Below are positions 47,909 through 60,470 of a stretch of DNA of 64,000 bases, piece after piece. Under the pieces are notes generated by a model that was not told the origin of the DNA, searched no databases, and saw nothing but the letters and a program-made list of their open reading frames with translations. The DNA lies in the NCBI GenBank assembly GCA_012932295.1, contig JAAONU010000014.1, positions 20,974,011-21,038,010 on the forward strand. Direction: 5' to 3'. Position 1 is the first letter of the stretch. Every line of letters starts with the position of its first letter. The DNA comes from Cyclina sinensis. Lineage: Eukaryota; Mollusca; Bivalvia; Venerida; Veneridae. The translations under genes and the position numbers were made by a program.

Positions 47909-48582
47909 CCAGTTACACAGACGGTCGGTCCCCAATCGGTCATTTAATTTTAAATTTACTCGCTGTTATGATCGGTTGTCATGCGTGATTTTATTTCTGG
48001 TTTTCTGTGTAAACGGCCATCGGTGATGGACAAGTGTTCAATCGGTTACCTGTCTCCGACTAACCACCGATTGACCAATCACGAAATCAGGCTGGTCACC
48101 GATCAAACGCGTCCGGCAACCGATCAACAGCCGATGAGTACTTATGAAAACCGATTGGCCACTTACAAATTTTAACCCACCGATGACACGATGGCGGCAA
48201 TCGATTGATCAGAGATTGAATCCATATTAACCACCGATCAAAACCGACGAAATCCCACATTTTAATTCTCATCTTTTTTCTGTCGGTGGTAAGTATTAGT
48301 AGATCGGTTTCTTATCGGTGGCCCATCGGTGATATCGGTTGTAGACAGGTTGTCAATCGGTTATTTGTAAAATATTTTCACCGATCGAGAATTTTAAACA
48401 TGTTTAAAAATCCCAATCGGTAATTTTTCACCGATAAAACTTATCTTTCCCCAATAGCAGTTGATAGGTGGAAAACAGGTGACCAATAGGTGATATCGGT
48501 GTTAAATACGTTGTCATCGGTTCACTCCATAATTTGGCTAAAAAAAACTACCGATCAATCACCGATGGCTCTGTGTAACTGG
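47909..48582. mobile_element. Nested MITE dense in ATCGGT/ACCGAT hexamers
   Basis: Perfect 13-base inverted ends CCAGTTACACAGA / TCTGTGTAACTGG, flanked on both sides by GGT (47906-47908 and 48583-48585), a possible 3-base target duplication. The interior carries ATCGGT or its complement ACCGAT many times, in blocks of alternating orientation. The 64-codon frame at 47981-48175 looks like a by-product of this hexamer repetition. Superfamily uncertain; a 3-base duplication would fit Harbinger-type insertion. Confidence 0.85.
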
Positions 48583-49954
48583 GGTTTTAATTTTGACGCA
48601 TTCTGACAAGAAAGCGCTGTGGCTCAGTGGTCTAGATCGTCGCTCTATATTTTACTGACTTCAAATTCTGGTTAAGTCAAAACTTTTTTTTCAGTTTTCA
48701 TGGCCTATAGAAGCATAATATTGTGGGTTTTTTCGTAGTATATTAAATTCTCCTACATTTTAAAGAAAACAAAAATCAGCAAAATTCTGTGAGTCAGTCG
48801 CTTTAAGACCGCAGCCTTAAATCTAAAAATATCTCCAAAACTGATTAACACATTGAATCAAGTACAGTCCCAATCAAAATCCTTTATAGAAATAAGTCTT
48901 TAGTAGAATATATTCTAATGGGGTCTTTCGTAGAAAAAAATACAGATTCATTTCATATCAATTAAGATCAAACTGCTGATCAAAAGATAACATTGTAATC
49001 TTCATTTAGTTTTATCTCGGTAGTTGCTCAGATAATTAGATTAGTTCAACAAGGGGATAAAGGTTTTTTCTCTATGTAAAAGTTCAACAGATTTTTCCGA
49101 CTTTTCAAAACTATCTAAACAGCTAGTTAGAAATGTGACAAGAATTGATTTTATCAAGAAAGTTTACAAGCAAACAAAACGTTTGAACTGATATTATTGA
49201 AGCGAATAATATACTTTGTAATGTGGAGAAAAAATGTAATTTTTTATTTGTTGTTTTTCCCCCTACTAAGTGAAGTAATAAACAAAAAAAAAAGAAAAAA
49301 ACCAAAGCATGTATACTTGTTATGGAAATCAAAAGTACGTATCTTTAAATATTAGTAGTAAACATGCGACTATAAAGCAATCCTTTGTCATATTCCCGTC
49401 TGTTGGATAGATGATGTTTTTTTTCGTGAATTTTCACGTGTTGGGTTTTCAAAACGTGTGCTTTGAAGTGTCTTTTGACAAAAATGCAAGTTTAATTAAT
49501 GTAAAAATTACAACCAATAAACAATACTTCATTCCTTTAATTCATATTGTTCTAAATATTAAAACGAAATATTTGCAAGTCTTGAAAGTCTTCCCTGAAT
49601 ATCAAAGTTCAGGACCTGGTTTCAGATAACAACTCAGAACAGTTATATGTATTGTAACCATGTCGGAAAATCTGCGTCATAAGCAAAGCATTCGATTTCA
49701 TGGCTAACATTGTTGTTACTGAAACAAGTGGTTATCCACAATGCCAAAACCAGCTGCAACCAATAGTCTCTGACTCCTGAAAATGTCAACTGTTATGTTC
49801 ACTCATTCATTTCGGGTCATAAAGTGTTTTTGTAAGACACATAGTTGTAAAGGAGATGCAATATATCTCTATATAAGAGGATGTCTTTTGATAGTAGTCA
49901 ATTTTGGGTCAAGAAGATAGTCTGAGTTATGGGCTCTCAGAAATTAACTGGAAC

Positions 49955-50065
49955 AGGCTCTTCATAGAGTTTGACAGATTAATTTTCTAATAAAAAGATG
50001 CAAAGCAACATCTGACAAGTGTATTGGTTTTCCTTATTACCAGCACAAGACAAATCTGTTGGTAA
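49955..50065 (+). repeat. Diverged duplicate of 52960-53075, first copy
   Basis: CTTCATAGAGTTTGACAGAT, then GCAAAGCAACATCTGACAAG and TATTGGTTTTCC parallel CTTCATAAATTTTGACAGCT, TACAAAGCAGCAACTGACAA and TATTGCGTTTTCC. Confidence 0.75.
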
Positions 50066-52959
50066 AAGAGAAAACAAAATTAAATCAGATATGATTAGAT
50101 ACACGTGAAGCGGCATCATAACTATTCAGTATCTAAGATGCAAAAGCTATTTCTGTATCTCCCTGCTCAACGTCCAGATCCATATGAGATTTGCTTGAAT
50201 TACAGTTTCATGAGTTTATACATTTCGGTGTGTGTACAGTACGTGATTTGTGCTTGAATCTTAAGAACAAAAAGCAAACGTCATTACATTAAACTTTGTT
50301 TTGGAAAAAGAATACTTCTGACTGACTACAAAGCTAGAATGCATCCCCAATAATTGACAATCACATTGCTTTACTGCAATAAATGCGTAGAGAAAACAAT
50401 CCAAAGCAAATGATAAAGTTACTGAAGCACGTTGCACCATTTCCGCAGGAAGCAAGTGGAAAGCAACATCACTGATTACATGATTCCAGAAAATGCATTA
50501 GAATAAATGTCAAATGAAAATCCAGAGGGTTTAAACTGCTTAAGAAAAAAAGAAGAAAATAGTATTTTAACGCATTCGCCCGATGAATTGTCAATCAAAG
50601 CTCCATAGCATGATATCTATAAAAGATTATAAACGGACTTTAAATCGTTATTCGCTAGATTAATTATCTTACTCATACCACAAAAACACCACATTTATTC
50701 TATTCTTTTCAGGCTTTTTTATAGCATTTCGTCTGTTAAACATATTTAAAACATATAGTATGTTCAGAAAATGTGCGAACGTTTCATTTTCAATAATATT
50801 TTATTTTCTTAAAGCCGGCAGAGATGAAATTTATCACTTTTATACTTGTGTGCATGAGTTCCTTTTTAATTAATATGAACACCATAACCCTTTTTCTATA
50901 ATAAAGTTCTCTGTTTGAAATGGGGATAGCAGTACAACCTTACCAATGAATAGCTTTAGTATAAAAGGAGTACTTTGAAGATTACTCATATGTTATTGTT
51001 GTGATTTGAAAGAGGAAAGTCAATAAACAAAAATAAAAATCAGCAAATTGAAACAGCTTATTAAAACAGGCGGTTAGTCACCAAACTTGTGAAAAGAAAT
51101 GGAGGAAAACATAAGACAAATGTTAATGTACTTCTTTGTACTTAGACTTTGGTTTTAGAACATGAGCTGTTTAATGTTTGCCTTTTTAAGAACCAGCAAA
51201 ATCATCGAAAAGACAGGACTGCCAAAAATAATGTCTTCGAATTCTCTTCACACCCTATACATACAGCAGAAAAAAAATCTATTTCAAAAATCAATTTTTC
51301 TAAATTGCAAATGGAGCAAGTGAATTTCAGATGAAAAAATTACATTTCTTGCAAAAATACGAGTCAGAAGGAAATGAACGAATTAGATATTAATGGAGCT
51401 GTCTTTTTTTCAGAAACTAAATTTATGCATTTTCAGTTATTACTTAACATCATAAAACTGTAAGATTAACGTCTGATTTATCGCTAATTTCTAAATTTTC
51501 ACCTCATATTGCATAATTTTAAAATAGATTTCCTTTGGTTGTACCAGCTTTATATACCTAATTAAACAAACAACCCAATACTTATTTTAATGTCTTCAAG
51601 GTCCGTTTTGAACTGTTACTAATACATTCAAACTGTTTAAGGCTCTGCAATATCTTTTATTTTACAATTAATTATAATCAGTAAAAACACCATCGGTCAG
51701 CAACCTCTATAAGCTAAAAGTAGTTTCAAAATCTATGTTCAGTTGTATAAAAAGTAAATGATTATGTTCCCGAACTTAAAAACATGAGTTTCTCTTCTGG
51801 AAATGTCGTTCTTCGTACATAGAGATGGCTGTTGTATTTTTTTCTATTCACTATTCACTCTCGCTTAAACGCGCTAGTTAAAACTTTATGACATTATCAT
51901 TAATATTTAAGTTATTTTTAAACCAACTGGGAAGATATAGTCTATAATACATATAATTTGATACAACATATTTGTCGCCGTAGAAAAGAAAGTTCTTGAT
52001 CATTTACATGGCAAAAAAAGTTCCCTTTAAATTGATTTCCCCTGGCATAACAGTAGTCAATCAATTAATATATGAAAAAACATAATTTAACGAATTACGT
52101 GTCAGTTTCACATTGAATAATTTTTTTCGTAAAATAATCATTCTGTTCTACCATAGCTAAACATAAGTAAGGGAACGGTTAGCAAACAATAAGGAATATA
52201 TTATTATGTTGAAGAAATTGGTCATACTATCATTCGTTTAGTCTACAGAGTTTTGGTCTATATTGTTGTACTTCTGTTATGTCTAATATGGCCAAGTTGT
52301 TAACATTTATAGAGTACGCAGTTACGAACATGTACTTTTAAGTTGCCCTCTGATATAGTCGTAAGGCTGATGCTCGCAAGTGAAGAATATTTTCTACTCC
52401 AGTTAGCTCTTTCATATTCACTCCTGCGTTCTGTGTATTAAAACATGTTATTTAATTACTTCCACTTCTCGTTTTGTGTATAGAAAACATAAACTCATTT
52501 AGGTCTACATTAATGTATTCAAACTTTTAGTAGTCAACTTTATTTCCCTGGAGATATCCGGGTGCACTAAAATATATTCGTTCTTTAGTCTAAAAAATTG
52601 AACTCAACAGACATTAACTGATATGGGTTCCGCTCGTATATTATTAACGGATATCTTTTCCTTTTATATTTACTTACAGATGTAAAGTCTCGTTCTTGCC
52701 ACTTTTATCAGTAAGTGTTTAATTTAACTAAAAAGAATGAGATTTTTCTTATTTCCATACATTAAAGCTATCAGAAATATTAGATAATTTCACGTCTAAA
52801 CAATACCTAGCCAACCTTTCCTTTCCCATTTATCGTCGCTGATATGCTATAGAAATGCAGCTTTCAGACAGAAACAGTTTGCAGTTTTTTATAAGACCGC
52901 TTTTAAATGTGAAAAGACAATATTGGTTGCTGTGGAAGGCACCCAGTTATTAACTCAAA

Positions 52960-53075
52960 TACAAGCACTTCATAAATTTTGACAGCTTAATTTGCGTAGA
53001 CAAAATTACAAAGCAGCAACTGACAAGAATATTGCGTTTTCCACAATATAAGCCCGAGACATATATCACTCCAAG
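52960..53075 (+). repeat. Diverged duplicate of 49955-50065, second copy
   Basis: Counterpart of 49955-50065; the match fades on both sides. Confidence 0.75.
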
Positions 53076-53989
53076 CAAACAATTAATAGATTTCTTATTT
53101 CTTTATTGCAAAGAAAAATCAGTGAACATAACAAAAATATATTTACAGAAAGAAGGAAGTGTATTAAATTGAAATCCCTTATGAAGGTAACAAACAAAAA
53201 CATTTATCATGAAATCTATGAAGACTAAGTTAGAGGGTAACTGTAGTTAATAGTGACATAACAGGAATAACAGACCAACAGTAATACAAAGGGAAGAGGA
53301 AGTATCTTTGTTACAATCCAATTAGTGCGACAAAATAAATTCAGTATGCCATATGTTCATACTGCAAACATTTATGAAGAGAATGCATGTCTTAATTTAA
53401 ACCCAATCTAATTGACACCTTACAATCAATAAATGCAAATGCACTGGGGAAAAGCTATATTATTCACGATCGTTCTAAGAAGCAAGTTGTGACATGCATA
53501 CAACGGAGAAATATTCCAATTCCAGAAAAAAATGTACGATATAAATTTTACACGATCGAAATTGATGCAATAGCATTTCATAGAAAAGGTTATTTCCATC
53601 GATAACAACTGGCAAAAACAATGCGCGGATAGGAAATTAAAAGACCAGTCTTATATTTAATATCCAATTTACAGTGTTTTCATTTGCATTAGTACCAATC
53701 AATATCAACCGATTTAAAAGTAGAATAGGTTTTCAAATTTTGATATTAAAGGTATACACTAAGAAATAAAATGTTCTATATCATATATATATTAAACAAA
53801 ATGGGGGTTTAGTTGAACACTTGTGTGGCCCTGGTATACTCTGTTAGAATAACTAAAGCAGTAAACAAGAGCCTGCTGGAAAAGACAGCATGCTAGTCCA
53901 AGTACAACAAGACCTGTCCGCAGACAGCACGCTCCACTTTTCTCAGTGCTGGATAATAAATTATAAGCCAAGTTAAACAAGAGGCCCAA

Positions 53990-54660
53990 GTGAAAAAAAT
54001 TCAGTGGGGGAGGGCAAGAACCTAGTCATATAAGATGAAAACAATTTATTTTCTCTTGGCGGGGGATGGGGTGTCTTATGGGTGTGTGTGTGGAAGCGTC
54101 TCATGCAGGGGGTTGGCAAAGTACCATCCAATGTAAATAAATAGTTTAGTGCTAGGCTAGGGAGTGGGTTACTCATGTGAGAAGAAAAGAAATTTGAGTG
54201 GGGGAGGCATGGTCTGATGGGAAGTGGAGGTCAAGTATCTACATATTTATAAAAAAAAATAATGAAAAAAATGGTGGGGGTAAAGAGGTGGGGACGTAAG
54301 AGGGGGGTTGGGGCTAGTACTGACCCATCTCATGTAAGTTAAAAATTTATTTCAAAGCTTAAGAAGTTCTTCCAATAAAGGTGGGGGAGCGGGAAAGTTA
54401 CTACTTCATACCTACATAATTATTTTTTAAAAAAAAATGATTTTTAGGGGTAGAGGGTTAACACCGGGGGGAAGGTAGTCAAGTACCTACATATCAACAA
54501 AAAATAAATAATGAAATTAAAAAATTGTGGGGAGTTTATGTGGGAGGGGTGCGGTATTGGGTCCCCATGCTGGGGGGATGGGTTGGGGGAAATTTTTACC
54601 CATCTTATGTCAGTTAATATTTTACTTCTAGGCTTAAGAAGTTTTTTTCCTATATAAGTG
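53990..54660 (+). repeat. G-rich tandem block, ~250-base units
   Basis: At least two units, roughly 54190-54430 and 54440-54680, share GTCAAGTATCTACATAT / GTCAAGTACCTACATAT, an A-rich tract with AATAATGAAA, a G-rich core and GACCCATCTCATGTAAGTTA / ACCCATCTTATGTCAGTTA. An older unit may cover 53990-54180. All G runs are on the + strand. Confidence 0.8.
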
Positions 54661-55740
54661 TAAGCAAAATCAAGTTACCCCTGGGAGTGGGGCTAACTTT
54701 GACCCAACAATCTTTGCAGGGGTCTTGTTGGTGATCAAGTATTTCAAGTTTGAATGGAATATCTTTGACACTTTTTGAGAAATAAACATTAACCAAAGGG
54801 TTAACCAAGAAATATTAAGTTGAAAAAGGGGCATAGCTTTGCAAAAATAAAGTTGATGGAGAGATAGGGCACAAAATTGGCCCAATAAAACGAACGCTTT
54901 TAATTTTGTAACCCTAATCAGTATTGTTACAGAGGTTACATCTCTGTGAGGTAAAGAAATGATTTCACTGTAAAACAGAGATGGAAATTGACCTTAACAA
55001 AAAGGTTAACCAACGACGACGAGGGGGGCCTGACAATACCTAAACTTTTTTTCTTCTAAAAGTGGAGCTTAAAAGGGGCATATATCCACTAAATGTGATC
55101 TTGACCTAAACAGTTTAGATCATCACGACCCTGTTGTCATAAGTAATATAATTTGAAAGTTTGATGTAGAAATGTTAAGAAATGGCAAAGTTACAGCAAA
55201 CGTTAAGTTTTCGTGACTGAAGGACAGACGGACAAAGCGATCCCTATGTCGTAAGTGATACAATTGTAAGCACTACAGCTGGATAGTTTGATGAAGAAAT
55301 ATTAAGAAATGGCATAGTTATAGCCAATGCTAAGTTTTCGTGACAAAATTCAAGTACAAAAGGAGCATAACTCTGTCACATGTGACCTTGACCTAAAGCT
55401 TTTGGCATCTTCACGACCCTGTTGTTGTAAGCAATATAATTTGAAAGTTTGATGTGGAAATGTTAAGAAATGGCAAAGTTATTGCCAACGTTAAGTTTCC
55501 GTGACAAAATCCAAGTACAAAAAGGGGGATAACTCTTTCACATGTGACCTTGACCTAAAGATTTTGGCATCATCACGACCCTGTTGTCGTAAGAAATATA
55601 ATTTGAAAGATTGATGAGGAAATGTTAAGAAATTGCAAAGTTTTAGCCAACGTTAAGTTTTCGTGACGGACGGACGGACCGACGGAAAAAGCGATCCCTA
55701 TGTATTCTTCGAAAAGGCGAAACAAAAAGCCTCAGTGGGT
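54661..55740 (+). repeat. Bivalve-type repeat with ~162-base tandem units and GACG tail
   Basis: GTTAAGAAATGGCAAAGTT or a close variant recurs near 55174, 55300, 55462 and 55624, the last intervals being 162 bases. Units share TGTGACCTTGACCTAAAG, CATCACGACCCTGTTGT and CCAACGTTAAGTTTTCGTGA. The block ends with GGACGGACGGACCGACGG and AAAGCGATCCCTATGT, a tail I associate with repeats of bivalve genomes. Confidence 0.8.
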
Positions 55741-56929
55741 GACAATATAGATGACATATTTATTTAACATTCTTAAACAATTGGAAACAGCTCTGTCTGA
55801 TATATTTTTACAGATATTTTTACAGATGCTAGCTGACTTTTAATTCTCCGGAAAAAAATGAAGACTTTAAAACTTGTCATGTGGTCGTATTGACTAACAG
55901 ATGAGACCTCAGACATGATGTGCAGACAGGTTTGGTAATTCTTTCTGGGCGTATGGGCATTATTTGATGTCTGAAAACACAGTGATAAACTATGTGTATT
56001 CATTTTACGATTTGTGTTGTTATATTGGATCTGTAAGTCTACTGCGTTTCAAATATTAGTACAGTGTATCTATTTCTACGATTTTTGCCATACTGGATTT
56101 ACTGTTTGTAAAATTTACTGTAAACATAAATAGTTCTGTATGATAGTATTACATATCTACGTAATGAAAGCATCGGAAACTCTTTCACTATCTTCACATG
56201 TATATATTTTAGGTGATGCTGCTGGTTTGCAACTTAAGAATGTATCTGATAATATATCTTAAATGAATCTCTAAACTATCAAACATTTTACATCCAAATT
56301 GACGTAGTCTGTGAAGAAAATTAAAAGCTCCAAAGTATTGCAAAAATATTAATTTCAAAGGGAAAAATAAGTAAACACATTAAAGTTTTTCGACAAAATA
56401 AAACATTCGATATAACGAATCTGTTGAATCTGAATTGTGAATCTGATTTTTCTCAGCCTAGTTTTTGTGAAACTGTGTATATAAGCCTAAACTAGCTTTA
56501 AATAAAAAGCTTGTATTTATCATACTGATGGAACATACTTATTTTATAAGAAAAGTATTAGAGAAAACGGTAAGGCACATATCTGCATAATATCTTACGA
56601 CACCATTAACAACTTCCCATTCAAGTGCCTAATGATATATGAATGGATTCTTTGTAAGACAATATGCGATTTTTAGTTCAAACAAGTATTTTCGAGAAAG
56701 TGTAGAATTTGGAAAGGTGTATTTGGCGTCTTTAAAATTACTTGTAATACTGTATGAAATCTACAAACTTCATTTACAAAGTTCAAAATCAATGAAACAA
56801 GTATTCTTCTCACTAACAGATAAGAATAGTCCCAGCGATTAAATACACTGTACAAAATAACTCATAATTTACTTTCTCGTCAATGTTTTGAAAACTGTGA
56901 AAAGTGGACAGGAAACTATTTCTGTAACA

Positions 56930-57115
56930 GTCTAGACATTCCCCTGTATATTATCTACATCAATCAAGATTATATTTGCTGATTACAGGATGTTATTCTC
57001 CCCTACATATAAACAATACATTTAGTCCTGATTAGATTAAACCAAAACAACAGTAGATTTCTTTTTCATTCAGTCTAAGTAAATAAGCCTAATTGATCGA
57101 ATTTTAGTACGGGAA
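56930..57115 (-). repeat. Dispersed repeat family A, copy 4, inverted
   Basis: On the - strand it reads ATCAATTAGGCTTATTTACT, then CTAATCAGGACTAAATGT, then CATCCTGTAATCAGCAAATA and TCTTGATTGATGTAGAT, in the order of copy 2. Confidence 0.85.
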
Positions 57116-58029
57116 TCAGATATACGGAATACAAATACAGAAAAAAGATTTCAATTTAGTTTGAGTATACAATCTTTTATATCGTAAGGATGTCAGTAAG
57201 GACAAATACATGGAGAAAACAGTTATAACTATGAAAGTACAAATTTCTATTATAAACAATATTTGAGCATTTTACAAATGAAAGAAAACATTCCTAGACA
57301 TGTTTTGCCATTTTAGCTATTCTTTTTTCCCTTCCCTGTATTCCTTGAGTTCGGCAAACATGGGCTTATCTACAATCGAAGTTTTGAATCATCCACTAAA
57401 TTCCAGAAGCAAAATGACTTGAAATAAAGGAATATAAGACATCAAACGAGTTTTACAAATGTATGAAATGATATTGTAAATTAGTCATATTAATGTACCA
57501 TTTCATAAAAAAACATCATTGAATAAGCATAATGTTTCAACTTAGCAACGGTGACTACACTGACTTATGTTATCTATTCGTAATTAGAAGTGGTGTTCTC
57601 GTATTTAATTTCAATGTGTATATTAAATATAGAAGTTTAAAGTCTTTTGAGTAATGTAGTGTCATTGTAACATTGGAGAGATGTTTTGTTATTTCTGTTG
57701 TACTAAGTGCATGCTACTGTTCCGGAGGAACTTGAATTTAGATGCAAATATCCTCTACATAACATCTCAAGTAACACAATTCGTACGATTATTATTTTTT
57801 TAAGAAATGTTACTAATTCAGGAGGCTGTTTTTGGAAACATTGCTTTCTAGACAGGCTAAATTAAAAGTTTCAAGGCAATTTATACATAATATTTGACAA
57901 ATAATATGTTGAAATGCTAAGCACTTCTCTGCAATATTGCAACTAGTTTTACACTTTATATCTGAACTAGCATTACATTTCTTTATATATGTGTTTAAGT
58001 TTACATCTGTTGGTTTCTAGCATCTGGAA

Positions 58030-58130
58030 ACTAAGTTAAGAAATCGTTAGGCTAATGCTGTCACCTTGTTTGTTTCCAGTCGTACCTGATTTATTACTTT
58101 TATGCTTGAGCTGATAGATTTGTCCTGAGC
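58030..58130 (+). repeat. Dispersed repeat family B, copy 4
   Basis: AAATCGTTAGGCTAATGCTG, then GTCGTACCTGATTTATTACT and TTTATGCTTGAGCTGATAG. Confidence 0.75.
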
Positions 58131-60103
58131 CAGTAATAACGTAAATCAATATACTTGTGCATTGTTAGTTCCCAAATTTGTACGAGAAAATAAAGCTGTC
58201 AAACTTTATGAAGAGCTTTTGATGTATATTCGACGTAATTACTGGGTGTTCACATTTCCTTCAACCAAGATTTACGTCCGTAAAAACCTTCTATCTGTGG
58301 TCAACAGAGCATGGAGACGTATTGTTACATAAATTCAGACAGGGAGGATTATTCAATCCATATCATGTAGTTAAAAAGATACGAAATATTCTTGTTTCAT
58401 AAAAAAACAGTTTTTTTCATATGAAGATGAAGAACAAGGAAAATCTCGTTATATTTTACTGATGCATGAGCGTAGTAACTCTTGTTCACAAATCCACATT
58501 ATAACAAAAGGTCAATATCGGTTATAGTGTAAAATGAAAATGCCTTTAATTGATATTTGTATTAGAAGTCCTTGTTGGTGATAAATAAAGGTTAATTACA
58601 TTTAAGGTTTGAAGACAATAGCTGAAAATATGTCTAGCGATAGAAAGGTCTTCTGGGAAATTATGTTTGAATTCGAAAATTTTGATTAAAGCTAAACCTA
58701 TAGAGTAATGTAAAAAAAATTGTTTGTCGCCTTTACTATAAGAAACCAAATAGCGGAAGTAAACAACCACATGTATCAATTGTTAGGGCAATGAAGTGAT
58801 TACTCACTCACGAGAGGAAATAAAAAAAAGAAGCGTTAAGTCTTAAGTTCATTGAAGGAATATTTTATACCGTTTTAGCATATTTCTGATATACGAAAAT
58901 AATGGCTTCAATACTAATGTTTTCTAAGAGGTAAATTAACTGCCAAAACAAATCATAATATATTTGAAATGCATAGGAAAGATACACGAACAAAGTAAAA
59001 TAAATAATCTTTAAGAAGATTGGCTGAGTTGACAACTGTATGTAGCCTAGCAATGGTTTTTAGCTTGTAATGTCATTATAAATATTTCTGTTTTGCAATT
59101 AAAGAAGTTAATTTTCTTTTTGGATAAAATTCAAACATTGAAATTGAAAAAAACTGTATATCAATTTACATGTTTATGACTTTTTCACGTCCCTGTTGTA
59201 GTGTAGCAAAACTGTTCATTTGAGGAAATATTTACTGAAATATGCTCAGCTTTAATTCAATGTCTAATCATTGGCTTGATATGTACTTAAACTAAACTTA
59301 AGCAGAATATACCAAGAAACTGTCTATGTATACTCATTATGTGATTCTTCAGCTCTGTGGTACCTTACCATATGACTTGGTAAAACAAAAGAAAATACAG
59401 TTCTAAAACCTCCTCTTGTCAAAAAGGTGTAAACAAAGTGTCATTCGTCTGACATTACTGAAAGGTCATAAATATTGTTTGTTTAAAAGTATGCACCCAG
59501 TCTTACAATAAATGAAAGTAGATGTTCATTGTAACTTACTAGAGAAGTATAAACAGCAGAAAGTAATATGGTAATCAATGAAAAAAGAAAGCTTTATAAC
59601 GTTAGATTTACATTAAAAATAGTGTCAAGATTTTGTGAGAGAGGCTATAGACAGGTTTATTTCAAACATTTTACGGCGCAGATTTATGAGACAGATCCAT
59701 ATAAATAACAAACAATGATATATTGAAGTTTAGTAATAACTGATATTATAGCCCCACATGAGAGCTGTAGATGTAAGAATTCTTCTCACATCATAGAGTG
59801 TTTTCATACAAGTGGTAAGGAAGGGGGCATATATCAGACAATCAGACAAACATATTCTACAGCTTTCAAAATCTAGTCTTGAATAAGAATTATGTGATGT
59901 ATGAAAGGAAGTGAAAGTGCAAGTGTATACAAGCACCTAAGAGATACAAATTTACCTATATGTCTTTGGTACTATTTTGTATGTGAACTACTTAAGGTGC
60001 ATAAATTGTATTTTTGATAATAACGCTTATTACAAGCAATGAGTAAGGGCAATAACTGGCATGATTGCCTTCGTTTGTAGGTGCCAATATGTTACTTTAA
60101 AAT

Positions 60104-60142
60104 TACAGTAGAACATTGCTAGTTCGAAGTTGCTGGGACCGG
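60104..60142 (+). mobile_element. Terminus of a pogo/Tigger-like DNA element
   Basis: TA followed by CAGTAGAACATTGCTAGTTC and GAAGTTGCTGGGACCGGG resembles the CAGT(A/C)GAACC(T)CG ends of pogo-type elements, which insert at TA. The other end may be the degenerate CTTCTACTAAT near 60225. No transposase is visible. Confidence 0.5.
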
Positions 60143-60404
60143 GAAAAAACTTTCATCATTAAGTATCAGCTTTTAATATACCATTTGTACCCTTTATCGA
60201 CCAGAACCTTCTGTCAACCTTCTACTAATTTCTAGATTCAAATATAACAGTTCTATCCTCATGGAGTGAATGACAGACAAAATAAGACAATCATCTTCAG
60301 ACAATATGTAGATAGCAAATAATGAGAAGCATCAAGACAGTATCTGATACACGAAAAATAAAAGATTGTGTACGTTTTTCGTTACTTTATATTAAAAATT
60401 ATTA

Positions 60405-60470
60405 TAGGATCATCAATGAAAAGGATGCACACAAAATAGATATATGGTGAAGCTACATATTTCATTCGTA
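60405..60470 (-). repeat. Partial family A copy, inverted
   Basis: The - strand has AAATATGTAGCTTCACCA, identical over 18 bases to copy 2, and ATCCTATAAT in the expected order, with an unrelated stretch between. Confidence 0.55.

Larger units (their letters stand above)
47690..48806 (+). mobile_element. TTAA-flanked MITE, copy 2, split by a nested MITE
   Basis: Perfect 19-base inverted ends AAAGCGACTGACTCACAGA / TCTGTGAGTCAGTCGCTTT, bounded by TTAA at 47690-47693 and 48803-48806. Subtracting the nested insert leaves about 440 bases, against 413 for copy 1. It shares with copy 1 the TACCCCG hairpin (47863-47883) and an A-box-like TGGCTCAGTGG (48620-48630). The target duplication and structure fit a non-autonomous piggyBac-like element. 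No transposase. Confidence 0.9.
48807..53800. other. Non-coding with one internal duplication
   Basis: A/T-rich. 49955-50065 and 52960-53075 are diverged copies of each other. No supported gene. Confidence 0.6.

Noticed and set aside
47981..48175. 64-codon frame inside the hexamer-rich MITE
   Set aside because: Its residues follow from repetition of ACCGAT/ATCGGT; no start context or homologue recognised.
53973..54176. Pro-rich - strand frame in the G-rich block
   Set aside because: A by-product of G runs read on the opposite strand.
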